DNA of 64,000 nucleotides, taken from assembly GCF_028550595.1 (NCBI RefSeq), contig NZ_JAQQGN010000004.1, positions 124,001 to 188,000 of the forward strand, read 5' to 3'. The position numbers and the translations under genes were made by a program. The notes beneath the pieces were generated by a model. It made no database searches. It saw only the letters and a program-made list of their open reading frames with translations, and was not told where the DNA came from. Below are positions 29,389 to 37,893 of this stretch, piece by piece. The first letter of the stretch is position 1. Each line of letters opens with the position of its first letter. The stretch comes from Luteimonas sp. BLCC-B24 (GTDB taxonomy: Bacteria > Pseudomonadota > Gammaproteobacteria > Xanthomonadales > Xanthomonadaceae).

Positions 29389-29518
29389 GGACGCGTGCGC
29401 TCGGCGGGGCTGCGGGAAACGGGGCCGATGATACACTCTGGCGCACGCCGCGACCGGGGTCTGGACAGTCGGCGATAAACCGCCAGTGAATGCCGGCCTG
29501 TACCTGGAGACACACCTG

Positions 29519-29923
29519 ATGGAATCGCTCGACCTGCGCAAGGCCGGCCTGAAAGTCACCCATCCGCGGATGCGGATTCTCGAGTTGCTGGAGCAGCGCA
29601 CGCCGCGCCAGCACCTCACCGCGGAGGACATCTACCGGCAACTGCTGGAGCAGGGCGACGAGATCGGACTGGCGACGGTGTATCGCGTCCTCACCCAGTT
29701 CGAGGCGGCGGGCCTCGTGCTCAAGCACAATTTCGAAGGCGGGCACGCGGTGTACGAGCTCGATCGCGGCGGCCATCACGACCACATGGTCGATGTGGAC
29801 ACCGGCAAGATCATCGAGTTCGAAAGCGAAGAGATCGAGGCCCTGCAGCGGCAGATCGCCGAAAAGTACGGCTACCACCTCGAGGAACACTCGCTGGTGC
29901 TGTACGTGCGCAAGAAGCGCTGA
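29519..29923 (+). CDS. fur: ferric uptake regulator Fur (cysteine-free)
   Basis: A 134-residue iron-dependent repressor. The DNA-binding winged helix (about 1-80; GLKVTHPRMRILELLEQ, LATVYRVLTQFEAAGLV) and the metal site GGHHDHMVDVDTGKIIEF are clear. The two cysteines that hold structural zinc in E. coli Fur (C92 and C95) are Asp and Thr here, and the protein contains no cysteine at all. The C-terminal CxxC tail of E. coli Fur (148 residues) is also missing. ATG 29519 is preceded by GGAG nine bases upstream; an earlier in-frame ATG is not used by homologues. Confidence 0.95.
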   Translation: MESLDLRKAGLKVTHPRMRILELLEQRTPRQHLTAEDIYRQLLEQGDEIGLATVYRVLTQFEAAGLVLKHNFEGGHAVYELDRGGHHDHMVDVDTGKIIEFESEEIEALQRQIAEKYGYHLEEHSLVLYVRKKR

Positions 29924-29952
29924 CGTCCGCCCGTCGCCCGGGTCCGGCGGGC

Positions 29953-30348
29953 TCAATCCTCGTGTCGCATCGCGCCGACCAGGTGCAGCCAGTCGTGCAT
30001 GCGCGTCTCGTAGAACGACACGTCCGGGGGCGGGAATCGTGGATCCGCGAAGGCGCCGACCGGAATCGCGACCAGGCCCGGGTCCGCGTCCCCCGTGTAG
30101 AACACCGTCGAGCCGCAGTGCGGGCAGAACGCGGCGTCCATGCGACCGCCGCTGTCGCCGGTGCGCACATACGTCGCATGCGCGCCGTGCTGACGCACCG
30201 CCTCGCGCGGAAACCGTGCCTGGACACCGAAGGCGCTGCCGGTGCGACGCTGGCAATCCAGGCAGTGGCAGACCGACACCCGCACCGGAGCGCCCGAGAC
30301 TTCGACCGACAGTCGACCGCACGCGCACCGGGCCGTGCGGCGTTCCAT
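29953..30348 (-). CDS. GFA-family zinc-binding protein
   Basis: A 131-residue protein of the GFA (glutathione-dependent formaldehyde-activating enzyme) family. Zinc ligands are visible as CACG at the start, VCHCLDCQRRTGSAF in the middle and AFCPHCGSTVFY. Few members have been tested, so formaldehyde metabolism should not be assumed. It begins four bases after the recN stop and is probably co-transcribed with it. Confidence 0.88.
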   Translation of the reverse strand: MERRTARCACGRLSVEVSGAPVRVSVCHCLDCQRRTGSAFGVQARFPREAVRQHGAHATYVRTGDSGGRMDAAFCPHCGSTVFYTGDADPGLVAIPVGAFADPRFPPPDVSFYETRMHDWLHLVGAMRHED

Positions 30349-30352
30349 CGCG

Positions 30353-32020
30353 TCAGGCCACGTCCTGAAGCAGCTTGCGCGCCGCCGCGCGCGCTTCCTT
30401 GCTGACGTCCACGCCGCCGAGCATGCGCGCCAGTTCCTCGGTGCGTTCGCTGGCGTCGAGGCGGCTGACCCGGCTTTCGGTCGCGCCTTCCTCGCTGGAT
30501 TTGTGCACCCGGTAGTGGGTGTGGCCCTTCGACGCCACCTGCGGCAGATGGGTCACGCACAACACCTGGCGGCTTTCGCCCAGTGCCCGCAGCTTGCGTC
30601 CGACGATGTCGGCGACCGCGCCGCCGATGCCCGAATCCACTTCGTCGAACACCATCGTCGGCACCGCATCGTGCCCGAGCGCGGCGACCTCGATCGCCAG
30701 CGAGACACGCGACAGCTCGCCGCCCGAGGCCACCTTGCGCAGCGGGCGCGGCGGCTGGCCGGCATTGGCCGAGACCATGAACTCCACACGTTCGGCGCCT
30801 TGCGGATCGGGTCGCGCGGTGTCGACCGGTTCGATCGCGACCTCGAACACGCCGCCGCCCATGCCCAGCTCGTGGATCAGCGCGGTGGTGGCCTTGGACA
30901 GGGCCTTGGCCGCCTTGCGCCGCGCCGCGCCGAGACGATCCGCCGCCTCGCGCCAGCGGCGCAGCGCGGCGTCGATTTCACCGTCGAGCTGCTTGAGGCG
31001 TTCGCCGGCGCCGTCGAGCTGGTCGAGTTCGGCCGCCAGCCGCGCCTGCACGTCGATGAGCTCCTCCGGCGTCACCCGGTGTTTGCGCGCGAGCTCATGC
31101 AGCCGGCCGAGGCGTTGCTCCAGCGTCTCCAGTTGGTCGGGATCGATGTCGAGATCGTCGCGGACCTGACCCAGAAGCAGTGTGGCTTCGTCGAGCTGGA
31201 TCGCGGCGGCGTCGAGCAGGGCGTCGACCTCGCCCAGGCGCGGCTCGTGCGCGCGCATCCGCGCCAGATCATGACGCAGGGTCTGCAGGGCCTGGGGCAG
31301 GCCGAGTTCGTCATCGCCGCGCATGCGCTCGAGCGCGGTGTCGCAGGTCTGGATCAGGCCTGCGGCGTTCGCGTGCCGGCGATGACTGGCGAAGAGGTCG
31401 GCGACGGCCTCGGCCGCCAGTGGCTCGCCGTCGAGCTCGTCGAGCTGGTGACGCAGCCAGTCGCGCCGCTCGGCGACATCGCCGATGCCGACCAGCGCAT
31501 CGCGCTCGTCGTGCAACGCACGCCACGCCTGCGCGGTCGCGCGGACCTCGGACAAGAGCGCGCCGTTTCCGGCCTGGGCGTCGAGCAGCGCGAGCTGGCT
31601 GCCGCGGGCGAGCAGGGCCTGGTGTTCGTGCTGGCCGTGGATCTCGACCAGATGCCCGGCGAGTTCACCGAGTTGGCTGATCGTGGCCGGGCGGCCGTTG
31701 ATCCAGGCGCGCGAGCCGCCGTCGGCGCGCAGGGTGCGGCGCAGCTGGCAGGTGTCGCCATCGTCGAGTTCGTGCTCGCGCAGCCAGCGCAACGCGGGTG
31801 CGGCATCGTCGAGCGCGAATTCGGCGTGCAGCTCGGCGCGATCGGCGCCGTGGCGCACGATGCCGCTGTCGGCCCGCTGGCCGGACAGGAAGCCCAGGGC
31901 GTCGACCAGCAGCGACTTGCCGGCGCCGGTCTCGCCGGAGATGACGGTCAGGCCGGCCCCGAACTCCAGGTCGGACTGGCTGGCGACGGCGAAATTGCGG
32001 ATGGCGAGATGGGTGAGCAT
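30353..32020 (-). CDS. recN: DNA repair ATPase RecN
   Basis: A 555-residue SMC-like protein used in double-strand break repair. The Walker A motif GETGAGKS lies near residue 30, a long coiled coil fills the middle (about 150-370), and the C-terminal ABC part has LRKVASGGELSRVSLAIEV (signature) and PTMVFDEVDSGIGG (Walker B). The chosen ATG 32020 (MLTHLAIRNFAV) matches the family start; the open frame continues to 32221 on nonhomologous residues. It is divergent from hrcA. Confidence 0.97.
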   Translation of the reverse strand: MLTHLAIRNFAVASQSDLEFGAGLTVISGETGAGKSLLVDALGFLSGQRADSGIVRHGADRAELHAEFALDDAAPALRWLREHELDDGDTCQLRRTLRADGGSRAWINGRPATISQLGELAGHLVEIHGQHEHQALLARGSQLALLDAQAGNGALLSEVRATAQAWRALHDERDALVGIGDVAERRDWLRHQLDELDGEPLAAEAVADLFASHRRHANAAGLIQTCDTALERMRGDDELGLPQALQTLRHDLARMRAHEPRLGEVDALLDAAAIQLDEATLLLGQVRDDLDIDPDQLETLEQRLGRLHELARKHRVTPEELIDVQARLAAELDQLDGAGERLKQLDGEIDAALRRWREAADRLGAARRKAAKALSKATTALIHELGMGGGVFEVAIEPVDTARPDPQGAERVEFMVSANAGQPPRPLRKVASGGELSRVSLAIEVAALGHDAVPTMVFDEVDSGIGGAVADIVGRKLRALGESRQVLCVTHLPQVASKGHTHYRVHKSSEEGATESRVSRLDASERTEELARMLGGVDVSKEARAAARKLLQDVA

Positions 32021-32154
32021 GGGTGCGGATTGTGCCTTGGCGCGCTGCGGGCGAGTAGATCGGGACGCGACGACGCGCTTGATACCCGGCCCCTGTCTCA
32101 CTGTCGGAGATTGGCGCGCTTGCATCGCCGGGGGGCGCGCCGTATACCGCCCGC

Positions 32155-33207
32155 ATGTCCTCCGACGCCCATCACCCGCTCGATGCTCGTGCCAGGCAGC
32201 TGCTGCGCACCCTGATCGCACGCCACATCCGCGACGGCGAACCGGTGGGGTCGCAGACGCTGGCGCGGCATGCTGGCCTCGACGTCAGCCCGGCGACGAT
32301 CCGCAGCATCCTCTCCGATCTGGAGGACGCGGGTCTGCTCGCCTCCCCGCACACCTCCGCCGGGCGCGTGCCGACCACCCAGGGCTACCGTGTGTTCGTG
32401 GATTCGCTGCTGCAGGTCAAGCCGCTGCGCGAACAGGAGATGGTGCGCCTGCGCGGCGAACTCAGCGCGGGCGGCGGCCAGCAGTCGCTGCTGGGCAGCG
32501 CGTCGGAACTGGTGTCGGCGATGACCCATTTCGTCGGCGTGGTCTCGGTGCCGCGGCGGGAGCAACTGGCGTTCCGGCATATCGATTTCGTGCCGCTGGA
32601 CGGCCAGCGGGTGATGGCGATCGTCGTGTTCGCCGATCACGAGGTGCAGAACCGCATCTTCCAGACCCGACGCATGTTCGATGCGGGCGAGCTCGAACGC
32701 GTGGCCAACTATCTCAACCAGCACTGCGCCGGCCGGCCGCTGGCCGAGATCCGCGCCCGCCTGGTGGACGAACTGCGCAATGCCCGTGACGCGATGGAGG
32801 CGCTGCTGAGCCAGACCGTGGAACTGGCCGAGCACGCCCTGGTGCCCGGTGACGAGGACATGGTCCTGTCCGGGCAGAACCGCCTGATCGGCGTGCAGGA
32901 TCTGTCGGATCTGGACCGGCTGCGCGAGCTGTTCGAGGCGTTCGCGCGCAAGCGCGAGATCCTGCAGCTGCTCGAGCGCACGATCCACGCACCGGGCGTG
33001 CGCATCTTCATCGGCGAGGAGACAGGCCTGGCCCCGCTGGAGGGGGTCTCGCTGGTGACCGCGCCCTATGCCGCAGGCGGGCGCACGCTGGGCGTTCTGG
33101 GCGTCATCGGGCCCACCCGCATGGCCTATGACCGGGTCATTCCCGTGGTGCAGGCCACCGCGAGTCTGCTCGGCGCCGCCTTGAATCCCGATCCGGCGGC
33201 CCCATAG
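32155..33207 (+). CDS. hrcA: heat-inducible transcription repressor HrcA
   Basis: A 350-residue repressor of heat-shock genes. The N-terminal winged helix covers about 10-75 (RQLLRTLIARHIRDGEPVGSQTLARHAGLDVSPATIRSILSDLEDAGLL), followed by a GAF-like domain and the C-terminal block VTAPYAAGGRTLGVLGVIGPTRMAYDRVIPVV. HrcA binds CIRCE operators, which I do not find before this operon, so its target is probably elsewhere (for example groESL). It heads the hrcA-grpE-dnaK-dnaJ cluster. An imperfect GC-rich inverted repeat (GGCGCGC...GCGCGCC) lies about 25 bases before its ATG. Confidence 0.96.
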   Translation: MSSDAHHPLDARARQLLRTLIARHIRDGEPVGSQTLARHAGLDVSPATIRSILSDLEDAGLLASPHTSAGRVPTTQGYRVFVDSLLQVKPLREQEMVRLRGELSAGGGQQSLLGSASELVSAMTHFVGVVSVPRREQLAFRHIDFVPLDGQRVMAIVVFADHEVQNRIFQTRRMFDAGELERVANYLNQHCAGRPLAEIRARLVDELRNARDAMEALLSQTVELAEHALVPGDEDMVLSGQNRLIGVQDLSDLDRLRELFEAFARKREILQLLERTIHAPGVRIFIGEETGLAPLEGVSLVTAPYAAGGRTLGVLGVIGPTRMAYDRVIPVVQATASLLGAALNPDPAAP

Positions 33208-33247
33208 CGGGTCGGTCGGCGGCCACACGCCCGCCCCGGAACCCGAT

Positions 33248-33790
33248 ATGACCCAGGAACAGCACGATCCCCAGACCCCCGAATCCGAGCACGCCCCGGC
33301 CGGACACGAGGCGCCGCCCGACGGCGTCGATGCGCAGCTCGACGAGCAGATTGAGCTGCTGAAGGCCGAACTGGAGCAGGTGCGCGCGCAGAGCCTGCTC
33401 GAGCGCGCGGACCTGGAAAACCAGCGCAAGCGTCTGGCGCGCGAGATCGACAGCGCCCGCCGGTTCGCCAACGAGCGTCTGTTGTCGTCCCTGGTGCCGG
33501 TGTTCGACGCGCTCGAGGCCGGTCTGGCCAACGCCTCGGACTCCGATCCGCTGCGCGCCGGCGTGGAACTGACCTTGCGCGAGCTCACCCGTGCCACCGA
33601 GGCCAGCGGCCTGGCGACCGTCGCGCCCGCGCCGGGCGACGCCTTCAACCCCGAGCACCACCAGGCGATGAGCATCATCGAGGCCCCCGGCGTGCCCGCC
33701 GGCGCCGTGGCCCAGGTGTTCCAGAAGGGTTACCTGCTCAACGAACGCCTGCTGCGCCCGGCGATGGTCGTCGTCGCCAAGGCCGACTGA
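33248..33790 (+). CDS. grpE: nucleotide exchange factor GrpE
   Basis: A 180-residue co-chaperone that releases ADP from DnaK. An acidic N-terminus is followed by the long helical segment (about 30-85; DEQIELLKAELEQVRAQSLLERADLENQRKRLARE) and the beta-wing ending GAVAQVFQKGYLLNERLLRPAMVVVAKA, the GrpE signature. The start follows the hrcA stop by 40 bases, and dnaK lies downstream behind its own sigma32-type promoter. Confidence 0.97.
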   Translation: MTQEQHDPQTPESEHAPAGHEAPPDGVDAQLDEQIELLKAELEQVRAQSLLERADLENQRKRLAREIDSARRFANERLLSSLVPVFDALEAGLANASDSDPLRAGVELTLRELTRATEASGLATVAPAPGDAFNPEHHQAMSIIEAPGVPAGAVAQVFQKGYLLNERLLRPAMVVVAKAD

Positions 33791-33829
33791 CGCGCCGCGC
33801 GCCTGCTCATTACCGGATGCGTCACACCG

Positions 33830-33858
33830 CTTGAACGCAGTGTTGCGTGTCCCCAGAT
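33830..33858 (+). promoter_or_regulatory. sigma32-type heat-shock promoter before dnaK
   Basis: CTTGAA (-35), 15 bases, then CCCCAGAT (-10) matches the heat-shock sigma factor consensus CTTGAA-N11-16-CCCCATNT with one or two differences. It lies in the grpE-dnaK gap, 60 bases before the dnaK ATG. Confidence 0.75.
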
Positions 33859-33918
33859 CACGGTCATCGACGGCTCCGCCCGTCCCCCAGACAGACATTT
33901 CCTAGAGGAATTCCCGCA

Positions 33919-35835
33919 ATGGCAAAGATCATCGGCATCGACCTCGGCACGACCAATTCGTGCGTGGCGATCATGGACGGCGGCAAGGCCAAGGTCATCG
34001 AGAACAGCGAGGGCGACCGCACCACGCCGTCGATCGTCGCCTACACCAAGGACGGCGAAGTGCTGGTCGGCGCCTCGGCCAAGCGCCAGGCCGTGACCAA
34101 CCCCAATAACACCTTCTTCGCGGTCAAGCGCCTGATCGGCCGCAAGTTCAAGGATGCCGAGGTCCAGAAGGACATCGGCCTGGTGCCCTACAAGATCCTC
34201 GAGCACGACAACGGCGACGCCTGGGTGTCGACCAGCGACGGCAAGAAGCTGTCGGCGCAGGAAGTCTCGGCGCGCATCCTGGAGAAGATGAAGAAGACCG
34301 CCGAGGACTACCTGGGCGAAAAGGTCACCGAGGCGGTGATCACCGTGCCGGCCTACTTCAACGACAGCCAGCGCCAGGCGACCAAGGACGCCGGCCGCAT
34401 CGCCGGTCTCGACGTCAAGCGCATCATCAACGAGCCGACCGCGGCTGCGCTGGCCTACGGCCTCGACAAGTCCGGCGGTGACCGCAAGATCGCCGTGTAC
34501 GACCTCGGCGGCGGCACCTTCGATGTGTCGATCATCGAGATCGCGGAAGTCGACGGCGAGAAGCAGTTCGAAGTGCTGGCCACCAATGGCGACACGTTCC
34601 TCGGCGGTGAGGATTTCGACGCCCGCGTCATCGACTACCTCGTCGAGGAGTTCAACAAGGACCAGGGCATCGACCTGCGCAAGGACCCGCTGGCGCTGCA
34701 GCGCCTGAAGGACGCGGCCGAGCGCGCGAAGATCGAACTGTCGTCCTCGCAGCAGACCGAGGTGAACCTGCCGTACGTCACCGCGGACGCCTCCGGCCCG
34801 AAGCACCTCAACATCAAGCTCACCCGCGCCAAGCTCGAGGCGCTGGTCGAGGACCTGATCAAGAAGTCGATCGAGCCCTGCCGTATCGCGCTCAACGACG
34901 CCGGCCTGCGCAGCTCGGACATCAACGAGGTGATCCTCGTCGGTGGCCAGACCCGCATGCCCAAGGTCCAGCAGGCCGTCGCCGAGTTCTTCGGCAAGGA
35001 GCCGCGCAAGGACGTGAACCCCGACGAGGCCGTGGCGATCGGCGCGGCGGTGCAGGGCGGCGTGCTGGCCGGTGACGTCAAGGACGTGCTGCTGCTCGAC
35101 GTGACCCCGCTGAGCCTGGGTATCGAAACCCTCGGCGGCGTGTTCACCAAGATCATCGAGAAGAACACCACCATCCCGACCAAGGCCTCGCAGACGTTCT
35201 CCACCGCCGACGACAACCAGTCGGCCGTGACCGTGCACGTGCTGCAGGGCGAGCGCGAACAGGCCCGCTTCAACAAGTCGCTGGCCCGGTTCGACCTCAC
35301 CGGCATCGACCCGGCACCGCGCGGCATGCCGCAGGTGGAGGTGTCGTTCGACATCGACGCCAACGGCATCCTGCACGTCTCGGCCAAGGACAAGAAGACC
35401 GGCAAGGAGCAGAAGGTCGAGATCAAGGCCGGCTCGGGCCTGTCGGACGAGGAAATCCAGAAGATGGTCGCCGACGCCGAGGCGCATCGCGAGGACGACA
35501 AGAAGTTCCAGGAGCTGGTCGGCGCGCGCAACCAGGCCGATGCGCTGGTGCACAGCACCCGCAGTGCGATCAAGGACAACGGCGACAAGCTGCCGGGTGA
35601 CGTGATCGGCAATGCCGAGGCGGCGATCGCCGATGTCGAGACCGCGATGAAGGGCGACGACAAGGCGCAGATCGAGGCCAAGTCGAAGAAGCTCGAGGAG
35701 GTCGCCCAGCAGCTCTTCGCGGCAGCCGCGGCGGCGGGTCAGGGCGGTGCCGACGCGGGTCAGGCCGAGACCTCGACGGCCGACGACGTCGTCGATGCGG
35801 AGTTCACCGAAGTCAAGGACGACGAGAAGAAGTAA
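33919..35835 (+). CDS. dnaK: molecular chaperone DnaK (Hsp70)
   Basis: A 638-residue Hsp70. The ATPase domain starts [22 protein letters not shown] and contains [12 protein letters not shown] and the [11 protein letters not shown] loop; the substrate-binding domain follows (about 385-600). It ends in an acidic tail with the EEVD-like bacterial ending [20 protein letters not shown] precedes the ATG at 33919. It works with DnaJ and GrpE, encoded on both sides. Confidence 0.99.
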   Translation: MAKIIGIDLGTTNSCVAIMDGGKAKVIENSEGDRTTPSIVAYTKDGEVLVGASAKRQAVTNPNNTFFAVKRLIGRKFKDAEVQKDIGLVPYKILEHDNGDAWVSTSDGKKLSAQEVSARILEKMKKTAEDYLGEKVTEAVITVPAYFNDSQRQATKDAGRIAGLDVKRIINEPTAAALAYGLDKSGGDRKIAVYDLGGGTFDVSIIEIAEVDGEKQFEVLATNGDTFLGGEDFDARVIDYLVEEFNKDQGIDLRKDPLALQRLKDAAERAKIELSSSQQTEVNLPYVTADASGPKHLNIKLTRAKLEALVEDLIKKSIEPCRIALNDAGLRSSDINEVILVGGQTRMPKVQQAVAEFFGKEPRKDVNPDEAVAIGAAVQGGVLAGDVKDVLLLDVTPLSLGIETLGGVFTKIIEKNTTIPTKASQTFSTADDNQSAVTVHVLQGEREQARFNKSLARFDLTGIDPAPRGMPQVEVSFDIDANGILHVSAKDKKTGKEQKVEIKAGSGLSDEEIQKMVADAEAHREDDKKFQELVGARNQADALVHSTRSAIKDNGDKLPGDVIGNAEAAIADVETAMKGDDKAQIEAKSKKLEEVAQQLFAAAAAAGQGGADAGQAETSTADDVVDAEFTEVKDDEKK

Positions 35836-35860
35836 TCGGTGGACTCGTGCTTCGTGATCG

Positions 35861-35890
35861 GAACAGGCGGGGCCTCGGCTCCGCTTGTTC
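35861..35890 (+). terminator. strong hairpin between dnaK and dnaJ
   Basis: A 14-bp near-perfect stem (two G-T pairs; GAACAGGCGGGGCC with GGCTCCGCTTGTTC) stands 25 bases after the dnaK stop. The following sequence is TGTCATG, not a T-run. It may be a partial terminator or an mRNA-stabilising element that sets the dnaK:dnaJ ratio. Confidence 0.6.
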
Positions 35891-35928
35891 TGTCATGAAT
35901 CATCGAATCGCGTCGCCTGCAGCTCCTT

Positions 35929-35957
35929 CGAATCACCAATAACGAATCACGAATCAC
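35929..35957 (+). repeat. short tandem CGAATCAC units
   Basis: CGAATCAC occurs three times (35929-35936, 35943-35950, 35950-35957), the last two head to tail and sharing one base, in the 20-40 bases before the dnaJ ATG. A related CGAATCG lies at about 35904-35910. Confidence 0.7.
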
Positions 35958-35963
35958 GGCCTC

Positions 35964-37100
35964 ATGACCAAACGCGATTACTACGAAGTCCTGGGCGTCA
36001 CGCGCACGGCCACCGAAGACGAGCTGAAGAAGGCCTACCGTCGCTGCGCGATGAAGCATCATCCGGATCGCAATCCGGGTGATGCGGCGGCCGAGGCGGC
36101 GTTCAAGGAATGCAAGGAGGCCTACGAGGTCCTGTCGGACGGTGGCAAGCGCCGCATGTACGACCAGCACGGGCATGCCGCGTTCGAGCACGGCATGGGC
36201 GGCGGCAATGCGGGGCCGGGCTTCGGTCACGGCGCCGACATGGGCGATATCTTCGGCGACATCTTCGGCAACATCTTCGGTGGGGGCGCGCGAGGTGGCG
36301 GGCCCCGGCGCGGTGCCGACATCGGCTACGTGATGGAACTTGATCTCGAGGAGGCCGTGGCCGGCGTCGAGAAGCGTATCGAACTGCCGACGCTCGCCGT
36401 GTGCGACAGCTGCGACGGCAGCGGCTCGGAGGACGGCAAGCGCGAGACCTGTTCGACCTGCGCCGGTCGCGGCCAGGTGCGCATGCAGCGCGGCATCTTC
36501 ACCATGCAGCAGACCTGCCCGCATTGTGCGGGGCAGGGCCAGATCATCGCCAATCCGTGTACGACCTGCCGCGGCGCGGGTCGGGTCGAGGACGAAAAGG
36601 TCCTGTCGGTCAAGGTGCCGGCCGGCGTGGATTCCGGTGATCGCATCCGCCTGGCAGGCGAGGGCGAGGCCGGCCCGGCCGGCGCGCCGCCCGGTGATCT
36701 GTACGTGGAGGTGCGCGTGCGCGAGCACGCGATCTTCCAGCGCGACGGCGACGATCTGCATTGCGAAGTCCCGGTGCGCATCTCGCAGGCGGCGCTGGGT
36801 TCGACCGTGCGTGTGCCCACGCTCGGCGGCGAGGCGGAGATCCGCGTGCCGGCCGAGACCCAGACCGGCAAGGTGTTCCGGCTGCGGGACAAGGGCGTCA
36901 AGTCGGTGCGCAGTCGTGTCACCGGGGATCTCTACTGCAAGATCGTCGTGGAGACGCCGGTCAATCTGACCGCCGAGCAGCGCGATCTCCTGGAGCGCTT
37001 CGAGAGCACCTTCACCAGCGAGAACGCCCGCCGGCATTCGCCGCGGTCCAGCACCTTCATCGACGGCGTCAAGGGCTTCTGGGACCGGATGACCTCCTGA
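35964..37100 (+). CDS. dnaJ: co-chaperone DnaJ (Hsp40)
   Basis: A 378-residue protein with all parts of a type I Hsp40: J domain (residues 3-70) with the HPD motif in KHHPDRN, a Gly/Phe-rich linker ([28 protein letters not shown]), a zinc domain with four CxxCxGxG repeats ([32 protein letters not shown]), and the C-terminal substrate-binding region. It stimulates the DnaK ATPase and hands over unfolded protein. It is separated from dnaK by 128 bases with a strong hairpin and short repeats. Confidence 0.98.
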   Translation: MTKRDYYEVLGVTRTATEDELKKAYRRCAMKHHPDRNPGDAAAEAAFKECKEAYEVLSDGGKRRMYDQHGHAAFEHGMGGGNAGPGFGHGADMGDIFGDIFGNIFGGGARGGGPRRGADIGYVMELDLEEAVAGVEKRIELPTLAVCDSCDGSGSEDGKRETCSTCAGRGQVRMQRGIFTMQQTCPHCAGQGQIIANPCTTCRGAGRVEDEKVLSVKVPAGVDSGDRIRLAGEGEAGPAGAPPGDLYVEVRVREHAIFQRDGDDLHCEVPVRISQAALGSTVRVPTLGGEAEIRVPAETQTGKVFRLRDKGVKSVRSRVTGDLYCKIVVETPVNLTAEQRDLLERFESTFTSENARRHSPRSSTFIDGVKGFWDRMTS

Positions 37101-37124
37101 TTCGCCCGACGCACCACCATGTTG

Positions 37125-37146
37125 ACGCCCGGCCTTCGCCGGGCGT
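37125..37146 (+). terminator. terminator-like hairpin after dnaJ
   Basis: A 9-bp perfect stem (ACGCCCGGC, loop CTTC, GCCGGGCGT) lies 24 bases after the dnaJ stop. The tail TGTCGTGTC is only weakly T-rich. Confidence 0.7.
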
Positions 37147-37184
37147 TGTCGTGTCGGGGCGGCGCGCCGGCCCGGGCGATTCCG

Positions 37185-37468
37185 TCATCCACAATCGCTG
37201 TGGATCACCTGTCGACCATCGTGTGGATAAGCCATGCAAGTGGCCGCCCCGCGCCGGATTTCGGAATGTGATCAAAGTCTCGCCACCCTCGCGGCCGGTC
37301 CGCGCCGATGCGATAGCGCCCGCGTCGCGCCGGCGCTGACGAACCGCGTCGCGTCGCGCCCGGGCGCGCTGCACAGGGCGGACGCGACTTGACCTGGCGC
37401 CTCGGCGGCGCTAGCGCGGCAGCTGTCCACATCGGGTGTGGATGAGGCGTTGACAAAGGTGTGGATAA
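37185..37468. other. cluster of five DnaA-box-like 9-mers
   Basis: Two perfect copies of the DnaA box (TTATCCACA, read as TGTGGATAA on the plus strand) lie at 37222-37230 and 37460-37468. One-mismatch versions are at 37185-37193 (TCATCCACA), 37199-37207 (TGTGGATCA) and 37437-37445 (TGTGGATGA). All are inside a gene-free stretch after dnaJ. The rest is GC-rich and has no AT-rich unwinding element, so it does not look like oriC itself. Confidence 0.6.
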
Positions 37469-37821
37469 GCCGCGCGAGGCCGCATGCGGGCCGGCATCGG
37501 TTCGCGTGGTCAGGATTTGGCCAGGCGCGCAGGTGACTCCCTCACGTGACTCTTGATTCGCGCGGCACAGCGTGCATCGCAGCGCGGCGCGCACGGTCGA
37601 TCGCAGGCGCGACCGGCCGGCCCCGGATCGCGCGCCACGGGCCCGCCGACGGTGTTGGCCGCATGCCAGCTCCGGCCGCCCGGCCGCCGCATGCGGAATG
37701 CGCGTCTCGCGGCATGTGCGCGCCGATGCCTGACGCGCGCCGCGCATCGGGACGCGTCCACCAGCGGGCGGGATGCCTCGTGTCGCACCCGTGAAGCGGG
37801 CGCGTGCGCAGACGGCGACGC
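37469..37821. other. gene-free stretch, nothing recognisable
   Basis: GC-rich sequence (over 70% by eye) with open frames on both strands that give Arg/Ala-rich translations without domains, starts or ribosome-binding sites. I see no RNA gene or mobile element here. Confidence 0.5.
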
Positions 37822-37827
37822 TAGAAT
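37822..37827 (+). promoter_or_regulatory. -10 element for a near-leaderless dapB transcript
   Basis: TAGAAT with an upstream GC ends seven bases before the ATG of the short upstream ORF, so the transcript would start at or beside that ATG. No convincing -35 hexamer is visible. Confidence 0.55.
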
Positions 37828-37833
37828 GGGGGC

Positions 37834-37893
37834 ATGAACGACGTCGCATCGATCGCAGAAGTCCGGACCAGCGCCGCGGGAACGGCCGCGTGA
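37834..37893 (+). CDS. short upstream ORF coupled to dapB
   Basis: A 19-codon frame (MNDVASIAEVRTSAAG...) follows TAGAAT and GGGGG closely, and its TGA stop overlaps the GTG start of dapB (GTGA). The overlap suggests that ribosomes finishing this frame restart on dapB. It has no run of lysine, threonine or methionine codons that would make an amino-acid attenuator. It may be a real leader peptide or simply the ribosome-loading route for dapB. Confidence 0.5.
   Translation: MNDVASIAEVRTSAAGTAA

Noticed and set aside
32021-32154. CIRCE operator before hrcA
   Set aside because: I looked for TTAGCACTC-N9-GAGTGCTAA and found no match here; only a GC-rich inverted repeat is present.
33730-35553. 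607-codon open frame antisense to dnaK
   Set aside because: Codon-bias shadow of dnaK; no start signal and low-complexity Asp/Val/Leu composition.
37101-37500. chromosomal replication origin
   Set aside because: DnaA boxes are present, but there is no AT-rich unwinding element, dnaA, dnaN, rpmH or parAB gene nearby.
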